The notes under the pieces: model-generated
Database searches by the model: none
What the model was told of the DNA's origin: nothing
What the model saw: only the letters and a program-made list of their open reading frames with translations
Part shown: positions 8,901 to 16,008 of the stretch, piece by piece
Layout: each line of letters begins with the position of its first letter
Numbering within the stretch: the first letter of the stretch is position 1
Translations under genes and position numbers: made by a program
Assembly: GCF_033344935.1 (NCBI RefSeq)
Contig: NZ_JAWPMM010000001.1
Location: 2,156,001 to 2,220,000 of the forward strand
Direction of reading: 5' to 3'
From: Reichenbachiella sp.
Lineage (GTDB): Bacteria > Bacteroidota > Bacteroidia > Cytophagales > Cyclobacteriaceae
Length of the DNA: 64,000 bases

Positions 8901-9266
8901 TTAATTGCTGCAAATCCATTCTACAGCTTCATCCATATGCCCAAAGTCAAAGCGTCTTAATTCGGCCTTAACAAAATGATTGGCCAATCCCGGAAAAGAA
9001 GAAATCAAATTATCCTCTGTCATAAAACCTACTTTTCTGATAACCTTGTGATGATCCTTAATGAATTTTAAATGATGAAAGAAACTGTCCAAATTGTCCC
9101 AACCAGGGAATTTACTGGCTTTAACAATTAAGCCCGATAGTTCTCCAAACTCTTCAATGTATTGATCTACTTCTTCGGTCAAATTTTCCATGTCAAAAAC
9201 CGAAATAGGGCCGGTCACAGAAACAATTACGTAGCCCTGATCTTTGTTTAGACTTAGATTAATCAT
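8901..9266 (-). CDS. SpoIIAA-like (STAS/SEC14 fold) small cytosolic protein
   Basis: A 121-aa soluble protein that reads like the SpoIIAA-like / STAS-SEC14 family. It opens with a beta-strand pair (YVIVSVTGPISVFDMENLTEEVDQY), has the central strand GLIVKASKFPGW followed by a helix rich in His and Lys, then VGFMTEDNL and a C-terminal acidic helix ending EAVEWICSN. Such proteins are thought to bind lipids or regulatory partners; no enzyme activity is expected. It is the first gene of the minus-strand set and is divergent from the purine phosphorylase gene across a 225-bp spacer. Confidence 0.7.
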   Translation of the reverse strand: MINLSLNKDQGYVIVSVTGPISVFDMENLTEEVDQYIEEFGELSGLIVKASKFPGWDNLDSFFHHLKFIKDHHKVIRKVGFMTEDNLISSFPGLANHFVKAELRRFDFGHMDEAVEWICSN

Positions 9267-9462
9267 AAGTAAATTTTGATGATTGCTGCGTTTAAAAATA
9301 CATGAATTAATTTAAAATTCAATCAAACAAAGTGGACCTATTCGACGAACGAAACAAGTATTGATTAAAGGTGAAATGTATTTCTTAGGATCGTAATAAG
9401 TATTGTTCGGATAGTCCATTCGAGTATCTGGATTTTTCCGTCATTTTTTCGACCACCCATGT

Positions 9463-9470
9463 TATCTTAG
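9463..9470 (+). promoter_or_regulatory. Candidate -7 box for the phosphorylase operon
   Basis: TATCTTAG lies 21 bp before the ATG at 9492 and differs from the Bacteroidota TAnnTTTG consensus at one position. A T-rich tract at 9433-9449 may serve as the upstream element. Support is by consensus match only. Confidence 0.3.
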
Positions 9471-9491
9471 CGATCGTTTACAAATGTCTAC

Positions 9492-10316
9492 ATGGATTAT
9501 TTTGATCAAATAAAGGAAGCAACATCTTTCATTCAGAACTGTACGGGTTTCAATCCGGATTATGGAATCATTTTAGGTACCGGATTAGGAGCGTTGGTCA
9601 AAGATGTGAAAGTGGAAACGGAAATTAATTATGAAGATATTCCGCATTTTCCAGTATCAACGGTTGAATCACATTCAGGTAAATTGATATTCGGTCGACT
9701 AGGACATAAGAAGGTAGTTGTAATGAAAGGTAGATTTCACTACTATGAGGGCTACACAATGAAAGAGGTGACATTTCCCGTTCGAGTAATGAAATTATTG
9801 GGAATCAAGAAATTGGTAATTTCCAATGCCTCAGGTGCTTTAAATCCCAATTATAATAAAAGTGATTTGATGGTCATCAATGACCATATTAATTTGCAAA
9901 CGGAGAATCCACTCACTGGAAAAAATCTGGATGAAATGGGTGTACGGTTTCCTGACATGAGCGAACCGTACGATCAGAAAATGATTGATACAGCCTTGAG
10001 AATTGGAGAAGAGGAGAATATTAAGCTGCATCAGGGCGTTTACGTAGGAGTGAATGGCCCGAATTTAGAAACTAGAGCGGAGTATCACATGTTGAGAGTA
10101 ATTGGTGCGGATGCTGTGGGTATGTCCACAGTTCCAGAAAATATCGTAGCTAGACAAATGGATATTCCTGTTTTTGCGGTATCTGTATTAACTGATTTGT
10201 GCTATCCCGGCCATATACAAAAAATATCCGTAGAAGAGGTAATTGCTGCAGCGATGAAGGCTGAGCCGCATTTGACTCAGCTAATTGAGAAAGTGATCGC
10301 TGAAGATAAAATATAG
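9492..10316 (+). CDS. punA: Purine-nucleoside phosphorylase
   Basis: This cytosolic enzyme (274 aa, the usual size of the trimeric class) splits purine nucleosides with phosphate into base and ribose-1-phosphate in nucleoside salvage. Diagnostic stretches are GIILGTGLGALV (phosphate loop), VMKGRFHYYEGY, VISNASGALN and the substrate-site block GVYVGVNGPNLETRAEYHM, followed by GADAVGMSTVPE. The late NHxxD-type position reads VLTDLCYPG rather than the mammalian VTNKV, as in many bacterial members. It appears to be the first gene of a long co-directional run through SDR, gldA, gldF, gldG and DUF4340, with only 27 bp before the next ATG. Confidence 0.93.
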   Translation: MDYFDQIKEATSFIQNCTGFNPDYGIILGTGLGALVKDVKVETEINYEDIPHFPVSTVESHSGKLIFGRLGHKKVVVMKGRFHYYEGYTMKEVTFPVRVMKLLGIKKLVISNASGALNPNYNKSDLMVINDHINLQTENPLTGKNLDEMGVRFPDMSEPYDQKMIDTALRIGEEENIKLHQGVYVGVNGPNLETRAEYHMLRVIGADAVGMSTVPENIVARQMDIPVFAVSVLTDLCYPGHIQKISVEEVIAAAMKAEPHLTQLIEKVIAEDKI

Positions 10317-10343
10317 AAGAAATTGAAAGTAGTATACAATAAT

Positions 10344-11042
10344 ATGAGTTTGGAAGGAAGAGTAGCCATCGTTACTGGCGCAAGTAAAGGTATCGGGCTA
10401 GAGATTGTTAAGTTACTATTGAGCAAGGGTGTGAAAGTAGCCGGGTGGAGCCGGACAGATAATGATATTACGGATCCGAATTATCTATTTATATCTGTAG
10501 ATGTAAGCGATCCAGAAAGTGTCGCTCATGCGTACAATCAAACGACTGAAATGTTGGGAGAGGAAGTCGATATTTTAGTGAATAATGCTGGAATAGGACA
10601 TTTTGGCAATATGGATGAGATGCCCTTCGAGCGGTGGAAGCAAATGTTTGATGTCAATGTTCATGGTATATACTTTGTATCCAATGCCGTCATCCCTAAG
10701 ATGAAGGAGCTCGATCGAGGTCATATTATTAATATAGGATCTATAGCAGGAAAGAATCCTGTAAAAGGAATGGTCGGCTATGCGGGTACCAAGCATGCAG
10801 TGACAGGGATTTCCCATTCGATGTTTATGGAGCTTAGAGATTTTGGAATCAAAGTCACTTGCATCTATCCTGGAAGTGTTAATACCAACTTTTTCGATGA
10901 TATCGATGCAGTGACTGCCAATGAAAACATGATGAGGCCTCAGGATGTGGCTGGTAGTGTGGTGCATTGTTTGGAGACCCATCCAAACTACCTGCCGGTA
11001 GATTTTGAAGTTAGACCTTTGCGTCCGAAGCCAACGAAATAA
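10344..11042 (+). CDS. SDR family NAD(P)-dependent oxidoreductase
   Basis: A classical short-chain dehydrogenase of about 232 aa. The Rossmann cofactor motif TGASKGIG is near residue 12, followed by the NNAG motif (VNNAGIGHFG), the catalytic Ser in INIGSIAGK and the YxxxK pair in GYAGTKHAV. The substrate cannot be told from the sequence. I chose the ATG at 10344 (MSLEGRVAIVTGASKG), which gives the standard spacing before the glycine motif; a TTG at 10323 is in frame but adds nothing conserved. It lies between the phosphorylase and gldA, with 24 bp to the latter. Confidence 0.9.
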   Translation: MSLEGRVAIVTGASKGIGLEIVKLLLSKGVKVAGWSRTDNDITDPNYLFISVDVSDPESVAHAYNQTTEMLGEEVDILVNNAGIGHFGNMDEMPFERWKQMFDVNVHGIYFVSNAVIPKMKELDRGHIINIGSIAGKNPVKGMVGYAGTKHAVTGISHSMFMELRDFGIKVTCIYPGSVNTNFFDDIDAVTANENMMRPQDVAGSVVHCLETHPNYLPVDFEVRPLRPKPTK

Positions 11043-11066
11043 GTACAATTCAAAACTGCATTTCCC

Positions 11067-11984
11067 TTGTCGATACAAGTACAAAATCTCACGAAAATAT
11101 ACGGCCAGCAGAAAGCTGTAAACGGGATTTCATTTGAAGCCCGAAAGGGAGAAATTCTGGGTTTTTTGGGTCCCAATGGAGCGGGCAAATCAACGACCAT
11201 GAAAATTGCGACTGGCTACTTAGGTGCGAGCGATGGCCAGGTGCTCATTGGAGGTATCGATGTCAGCGTAGATCCGTTAGGAGCTAAGCAGATTACGGGT
11301 TACTTGCCAGAACACAATCCATTGTATTTGGATATGTATATCCATGAGTTTTTAGCCTTTTCGGCTAAAGTAAATAAGATGAAGTCGGGTGAAATTAAAT
11401 CGGCAGTCAAGCGGGTAGTCGAGATGTGCGGATTAACACTTGAACAAAACAAGAAAATTGGACAACTGTCGAAAGGTTATCGCCAAAGAGTCGGATTGGC
11501 ACAAGCACTTTTGCATGACCCAGAGGTCCTAATTCTGGATGAGCCAACCACAGGACTAGACCCGAATCAAATATTAGAAATCAGGAAACTGATCAAAGAA
11601 GTGAGCAAAGACAAAACCGTGATTTTCTCTTCGCATATCATGCAGGAGGTTGAGGCGCTGTGCGATCGGGTGGTGGTAATCAATAAAGGAGAGTTGGTGG
11701 CTGATAAACCCATTGAAGAATTTTCCAAAGGACTTTCTGATGAAACCTTGCTTCGAGTAGAATTCAAGTCTGACGTGGATACTGCTTTGCTGGAGTCTAT
11801 TGAGGAAATTATAACAGTGAAGTCTGTGAGTGCAGGCATTTATCAATTGCAAGTGACCAACAGTGAGGAGGCTAGAAGTGCGGTGTTTAGATTGGCAGGA
11901 GAGAAAAACTTACCCCTGGTTGGACTTCAGGAGGAGGAGAGTTCTTTCGATGAAATTTTCCATTTACTGACTAAAGAGAAATAG
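11067..11984 (+). CDS. gldA: Gliding motility ABC transporter ATP-binding subunit GldA
   Basis: ATPase subunit of the GldA-GldF-GldG ABC complex required for gliding in Flavobacterium, 305 aa. Visible motifs are Walker A GPNGAGKS (35-42), the ABC signature LSKGYRQR (134-141) and Walker B VLILDEP (154-160), followed by the H-loop in IFSSHIMQEV. The start is a TTG at 11067 (MSIQVQNLTKIYG), since family members begin right there and no ATG is nearby. The next gene, the permease, starts directly after the stop. In Flavobacterium johnsoniae gldA lies apart from gldFG, whereas here all three are contiguous. Confidence 0.9.
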   Translation: MSIQVQNLTKIYGQQKAVNGISFEARKGEILGFLGPNGAGKSTTMKIATGYLGASDGQVLIGGIDVSVDPLGAKQITGYLPEHNPLYLDMYIHEFLAFSAKVNKMKSGEIKSAVKRVVEMCGLTLEQNKKIGQLSKGYRQRVGLAQALLHDPEVLILDEPTTGLDPNQILEIRKLIKEVSKDKTVIFSSHIMQEVEALCDRVVVINKGELVADKPIEEFSKGLSDETLLRVEFKSDVDTALLESIEEIITVKSVSAGIYQLQVTNSEEARSAVFRLAGEKNLPLVGLQEEESSFDEIFHLLTKEK

Positions 11985-12713
11985 ATGCTAGCAGTATTTG
12001 TAAAAGAGATTAATAGTTTTTTGAATAGCCTGATCGCGTACATCGTGATTGGCGTGTTTTTGACATCTATTGGTTTGCTCATGTGGGTGTTTCCCGAAAG
12101 TAGTATTCTCGAATACGGCTATGCGGACATGAGTACCTTGTTCAATCTTGGTCCTTATGTTTTCATGTTCCTGATTCCGGCCATTACGATGAGATTTTTC
12201 TCCGAAGAGAAAAGAACGGGCACGGAGGAGTTGCTCATGACTAAACCGCTAACCACCCTTCAAATAATATTAGGCAAGTACTTGGCCGGCTTTGCGTTGG
12301 TTGTACTTTCGGTTTTACCAACCCTGATCTATTTCTACTCAGTTTACACTTTAGGAAATCCTGTTGGGAATTTAGATATATCGGGAACCGTGGGGTCTTA
12401 TGTAGGACTGGTTTTGCTGGGAGGTGTATTCGTGGCAATCGGAATATTCTCTTCGGCACTTACCGACAATCAAGTGGTAGCGTTTGTGCTGGCCGTGTTT
12501 TTATGTTTCGTGCTTTATTCTGGACTTTCCTCATTAGCGACGATTGATGTGTGGGGAAGTGCTTCTTTATTGCTCCAGGAGATGAGCCTTGTCTTTCATT
12601 ATGAATCACTGAGCAGGGGACTTATAGATGTGGCAGATATGGTATACTTCATCAGTGTCATTGCGCTTATGGTGTTTTTTACTCAACTCAAATTAGACGC
12701 GAAGAAATGGTAA
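11985..12713 (+). CDS. gldF: Gliding motility ABC transporter permease GldF
   Basis: A 242-aa inner-membrane permease with six predicted membrane segments and the ABC-2 type layout. The long hydrophilic turn FFSEEKRTGTEELLMTKPLTTLQIILGKYLAG between the second and third segments is characteristic of GldF and related ABC-2 permeases. It starts at the base after the gldA stop and its last seven bases overlap gldG, so the three should be translated together. The transported substrate of the complex is not established; roles in gliding and in export have been proposed. Confidence 0.9.
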   Translation: MLAVFVKEINSFLNSLIAYIVIGVFLTSIGLLMWVFPESSILEYGYADMSTLFNLGPYVFMFLIPAITMRFFSEEKRTGTEELLMTKPLTTLQIILGKYLAGFALVVLSVLPTLIYFYSVYTLGNPVGNLDISGTVGSYVGLVLLGGVFVAIGIFSSALTDNQVVAFVLAVFLCFVLYSGLSSLATIDVWGSASLLLQEMSLVFHYESLSRGLIDVADMVYFISVIALMVFFTQLKLDAKKW

Positions 12714-14392
12714 GTCATAAGCGAATAGAGAGTCTGTTGAGATTGGGCATTGGCATCCTTTTGATTGTGATTTTGAATCAATTGGCAGCACTATTCCCAG
12801 CCAGACTGGATCTGACTGAAGAGAAGAGATATTCTGTGACGCCTGCTACCAGGGCTTTATTGAATGACTTGCAAGAGGTAGTTTATGTTGAAGTTTTTCT
12901 CGAAGGAGAAATGCCTGCAGGATTCAAAAGATTGCGAAAAGCAATAGAAGAGACATTGAGTCAATTCGATTACTATGCGGATGGGTTGGTGAAGGTGGAC
13001 TTCATAGATCCATCGTCCGCCTTGAATGAAAAAGCCCGAAACGAATATTTTCGATCGTTGATTGAAAGAGGTTTGCAGCCGACGAATTTGTCCTATAAAC
13101 GAGATGGCAACAAAACCGAGAAACTAATTTTCCCTGGAGCTATTGTTAGCTATTACGGACAAGAAGTACCAGTCACATTATTGAGTGGGAGTCAGTCAGC
13201 TACGGCTGAAGAAAGACTGAATCAGTCGATAGAGGGGCTTGAATATGAATTAGCGAATGCCATTCGAATCTTGGCAAATGATCGCAGAAAAACCGTTGCG
13301 TTGATTCAAGGACATGGCGAGCCAGACAGCTTGAATTTAGCTGGATTAACTAATGCTTTGCTCGAAAAGTATGATGTGTTTAATGTCGATTTGAGTACGG
13401 AAGACAAGGATCTGGAGAAATATGATGCTGTGATTTTTCCAAAACCAACCACTACATTTTCTCAGAAAGAAAAATACCAAATCGATCAATACATTATGAA
13501 TGGTGGTAAAACGCTCTTCTTTGTCGATGCACTTCGAGTCAATATGGACAGCGCTAGCGGAGAGGGTACATTTGCTTTCCCTTACGAAACCGGGCTGGAT
13601 GATATGTTTTTCAAATATGGCGTCCGAATCAACAGAGATTTTGTACAGGATATCGTTTGTGGAGAATATCCGATCGTAGCGGGTAACATGGGTGATCAGG
13701 CGCAAATCAGGATGTTGCCTTGGCCATTTTTTCCTATGGTCAATAATTTTGGCAATCACCCGATTGTAAAAAATCTGGATGCAGTTTCCATGAAATTTGT
13801 CTCAACGATTGACACCGTAAAGGCAGATGGTATAGAGAAGATTCCACTGCTTAAAACTTCGCAGTATTCGATGGTCAATCAAGCACCAGTGAAAGTGGCC
13901 TTTAATGAATTGAGAAAAAATCTGGATCCTGAACGATTCAACCACGGGTCGAAAAATGTTGCCTATTTATTGAAAGGAGAATTCACCTCTGTTTTTAGAA
14001 ATAGAATTTTACCGAAAGGAATCAAAACCAGTAAGTTCAAAGAGTCTGGAAAGGAGACATCGATCTTGATCTGTTCGGATGGTGATATGATTAGAAACGA
14101 GTTTAGTCTGAAGGATGGCGCGCCAATGGAACTCGGCCTGAGTCCTTATAGTCAAATGAAATTTGCCAATAAGGACTTTGTGATGAACGCCGTGGATTAT
14201 ATGCTCAATGATCAAGGACTGATTGTATCTAAGAATAAGTCTTTTGCTATTCGTCCATTAGACAAAGTGAAAGTGGCCAATGAAAAGTTGAAATGGCAGT
14301 TGATTAATTTGGCGCTACCGATCGTATTGTTGATCATTTATGGTGTGCTCAGAGCATATTGGAGAGAGAAAAAATACGCCAGCTTTAAGTAA
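12707..14392 (+). CDS. gldG: Gliding motility ABC transporter auxiliary subunit GldG
   Basis: A 561-aa protein of the GldG/IFT52-like ABC auxiliary family. One membrane helix lies near the N-terminus (about residues 12-30), and another near the C-terminus (about 535-553) just before YWREKKYASFK. The large periplasmic part includes LTEEKRYSVTPATRALL, VALIQGHGEPD and the sugar-binding-like fold DAVIFPKPTTTFSQKEKYQIDQY. It overlaps gldF by 7 bp and is followed after 7 bp by a DUF4340 gene, a common partner of this ABC type in Bacteroidota. Confidence 0.9.
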   Translation: MVSHKRIESLLRLGIGILLIVILNQLAALFPARLDLTEEKRYSVTPATRALLNDLQEVVYVEVFLEGEMPAGFKRLRKAIEETLSQFDYYADGLVKVDFIDPSSALNEKARNEYFRSLIERGLQPTNLSYKRDGNKTEKLIFPGAIVSYYGQEVPVTLLSGSQSATAEERLNQSIEGLEYELANAIRILANDRRKTVALIQGHGEPDSLNLAGLTNALLEKYDVFNVDLSTEDKDLEKYDAVIFPKPTTTFSQKEKYQIDQYIMNGGKTLFFVDALRVNMDSASGEGTFAFPYETGLDDMFFKYGVRINRDFVQDIVCGEYPIVAGNMGDQAQIRMLPWPFFPMVNNFGNHPIVKNLDAVSMKFVSTIDTVKADGIEKIPLLKTSQYSMVNQAPVKVAFNELRKNLDPERFNHGSKNVAYLLKGEFTSVFRNRILPKGIKTSKFKESGKETSILICSDGDMIRNEFSLKDGAPMELGLSPYSQMKFANKDFVMNAVDYMLNDQGLIVSKNKSFAIRPLDKVKVANEKLKWQLINLALPIVLLIIYGVLRAYWREKKYASFK

Positions 14393-14399
14393 ATAGGAA

Positions 14400-15335
14400 A
14401 TGACAAAAATCAAGAAGCTTAGTTTTGTTTTTGTGGGATTGTTGGTGGTTTCCTTACTGCTTATGTGGGCAGGAAAAAAGGATCGAATCGTGTCGGTTGA
14501 CAAAAGTCTTTTTGCCATCTCAGATACCACACTGATGACAGGTATTGTCATCCAATCAGAACAGCAAGAAATTTCTATTCAGCGAAAGGAAAATGATTGG
14601 CAGATCAATGATCAATTCAAGGCAGATCCCCAATTGGTTTATCTATCTCAGCGAATTCTAAATGCAGTCCAAACGCAACGACCAGTCAGTCAGTCGAATA
14701 TAAATGCAATTAAGAGTGAATTAGAAAAAGAAGGAAAACTGGTGTCTGTTCAATTGTCAACTGGTGAAGAAAAGAAGTTCTATGCAGGAGGTAATGCTGC
14801 CAAGACTACGGCCTATTTTGGAAGTGAAGATTTATCTAAAATATACACCGTGGCCATTCCGGGTTATAAAAGCTACTTGTCCGGTATATTTGAACTCAGC
14901 CTCAATCAGTGGAGAGATCGAGTGTTGTTTGCATCCAGTTGGCGTACGATTCAGGATCTGACCATTGATTATTCGAGTCCTGAGTTGACTGATCTAAATA
15001 TTTATTTTGAAAATCAATTCTTGGCAATAGAAGGAGTCAACTCACTAGATACTGCGGCATTGATCAATTACCTCCTACCATTGGAGTTTTTTCAATTGAA
15101 TGATTATCTCAATACTGGAGCATTTCCGAGATATGATAGTCTTTTAAAAGTGAAGCCAATAGCTCAACTGAATCTAAAGGACATCAACAAGGACAATGAT
15201 CGAAAGCTGACGATCTACCCTAAAATCGAAGGTGAACGTTTCTATCTGCTGACCAATCCGGAAATGGAAATGATGGTGGTGGATGAGGGAAGAATGCAAC
15301 GATTGTTAGCTCAGCCTAGTCAATTTCAGAAGTAG
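14400..15335 (+). CDS. DUF4340 domain-containing membrane-anchored protein
   Basis: A 311-aa protein with a single N-terminal membrane helix (about residues 8-24), then a periplasmic domain of repeated beta-rich units typical of DUF4340: ISIQRKENDWQIND, SVQLSTGEEKKFYAGG, GSEDLSKIYTVAIPGY and LFASSWRTIQDLTIDY. The family has no assigned activity but usually lies beside GldFG-like ABC subunits, as here, so it is probably an accessory part of the same envelope complex. It is the last gene of the gld run; the following gene, 12 bp on, is a regulator of a different kind. Confidence 0.8.
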   Translation: MTKIKKLSFVFVGLLVVSLLLMWAGKKDRIVSVDKSLFAISDTTLMTGIVIQSEQQEISIQRKENDWQINDQFKADPQLVYLSQRILNAVQTQRPVSQSNINAIKSELEKEGKLVSVQLSTGEEKKFYAGGNAAKTTAYFGSEDLSKIYTVAIPGYKSYLSGIFELSLNQWRDRVLFASSWRTIQDLTIDYSSPELTDLNIYFENQFLAIEGVNSLDTAALINYLLPLEFFQLNDYLNTGAFPRYDSLLKVKPIAQLNLKDINKDNDRKLTIYPKIEGERFYLLTNPEMEMMVVDEGRMQRLLAQPSQFQK

Positions 15336-15347
15336 TAATCAATCCAG

Positions 15348-15923
15348 ATGAGCTCAGCCGTCCATATCAAAAACATGGTTTGTCCGCGTTGTATCGCTGC
15401 TGTACAACAAATTTTTGATAAGCTTGAAGTAGAGGTGGAGTCAGTTTATTTGGGTGGAGCATCACTTGTTGAAGAGCTGTCGAAGGACCAACTTTCTGAA
15501 TTAGATCAATTGTTATTGCATGGTGGTTTTGAGCGGATAGACGATAAGAAATCCCAGTTGCTCGAAAACATCAAGACGTCGGTTATAGACCTCATTCACC
15601 ATAAGGAGCACTTCCAACTTCAAGTTAATTGGTCAGATTATTTGTCTGAGCAATTGAATCAGGACTATCATTGTTTAAGTACGTTATTTTCATCTGTTTC
15701 AGGAATTACGCTCGAACAGTACATCATCAAACAAAAGATAGAAAAAGTCAAAGAGTATTTGATTTATGACGAATTATCTGTCAAAGAAATTGCCTTTAGA
15801 TTAGGCTATAGTAGCGTAGCACATCTTTCCGCTCAATTCAAAAAAGTGACCGGAATGGCACCCTCTCTTTTTAAGCAGTCGCACCATTCGAATGGCAGAC
15901 AATCTATAGATAGCATCTCATAA
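15348..15923 (+). CDS. HMA-like / AraC-type fusion regulator, probable copper sensor
   Basis: A 191-aa two-part protein. Residues 1-75 look like a heavy-metal-associated (HMA) ferredoxin-like domain with the metal motif MVCPRC (Cys12 and Cys15). Residues from about 90 to 178 form an AraC-type DNA-binding domain with two helix-turn-helices (ELSVKEIAFRLGYSSVAHLSAQFKKVTGMAPSLFK; the GYSS...FKKVTG core is typical). It lies 85 bp before a copper P-type ATPase gene on the same strand. The simple reading is that Cu(I) bound at the CxxC controls DNA binding. That function is inferred; known copper regulators such as CueR and CsoR are of other families. Confidence 0.75.
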   Translation: MSSAVHIKNMVCPRCIAAVQQIFDKLEVEVESVYLGGASLVEELSKDQLSELDQLLLHGGFERIDDKKSQLLENIKTSVIDLIHHKEHFQLQVNWSDYLSEQLNQDYHCLSTLFSSVSGITLEQYIIKQKIEKVKEYLIYDELSVKEIAFRLGYSSVAHLSAQFKKVTGMAPSLFKQSHHSNGRQSIDSIS

Positions 15924-15952
15924 TTATATAAGCATTGCCAAACATTATATAA
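15923..15952 (+). promoter_or_regulatory. Candidate operator pair before copA
   Basis: The nine bases ATTATATAA occur at 15923-15931 and again at 15944-15952, exactly 21 bp apart, so both copies face the same side of the helix. Each contains the 8-bp palindrome TTATATAA. They lie in the 85-bp spacer between the HMA-AraC gene and copA and would suit a dimeric or two-HTH regulator. Confidence 0.45.
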
Positions 15953-16008
15953 TACGCTTCATGCGGTAAGTGTAGAACTTTGTAATTCTTATATTTAGGT
16001 TAACTACA

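Noticed and set aside
10575-11084. 169-codon minus-strand frame opposite the SDR gene
   Set aside because: Antisense to an enzyme with complete SDR motifs; it also crosses the SDR-gldA junction.
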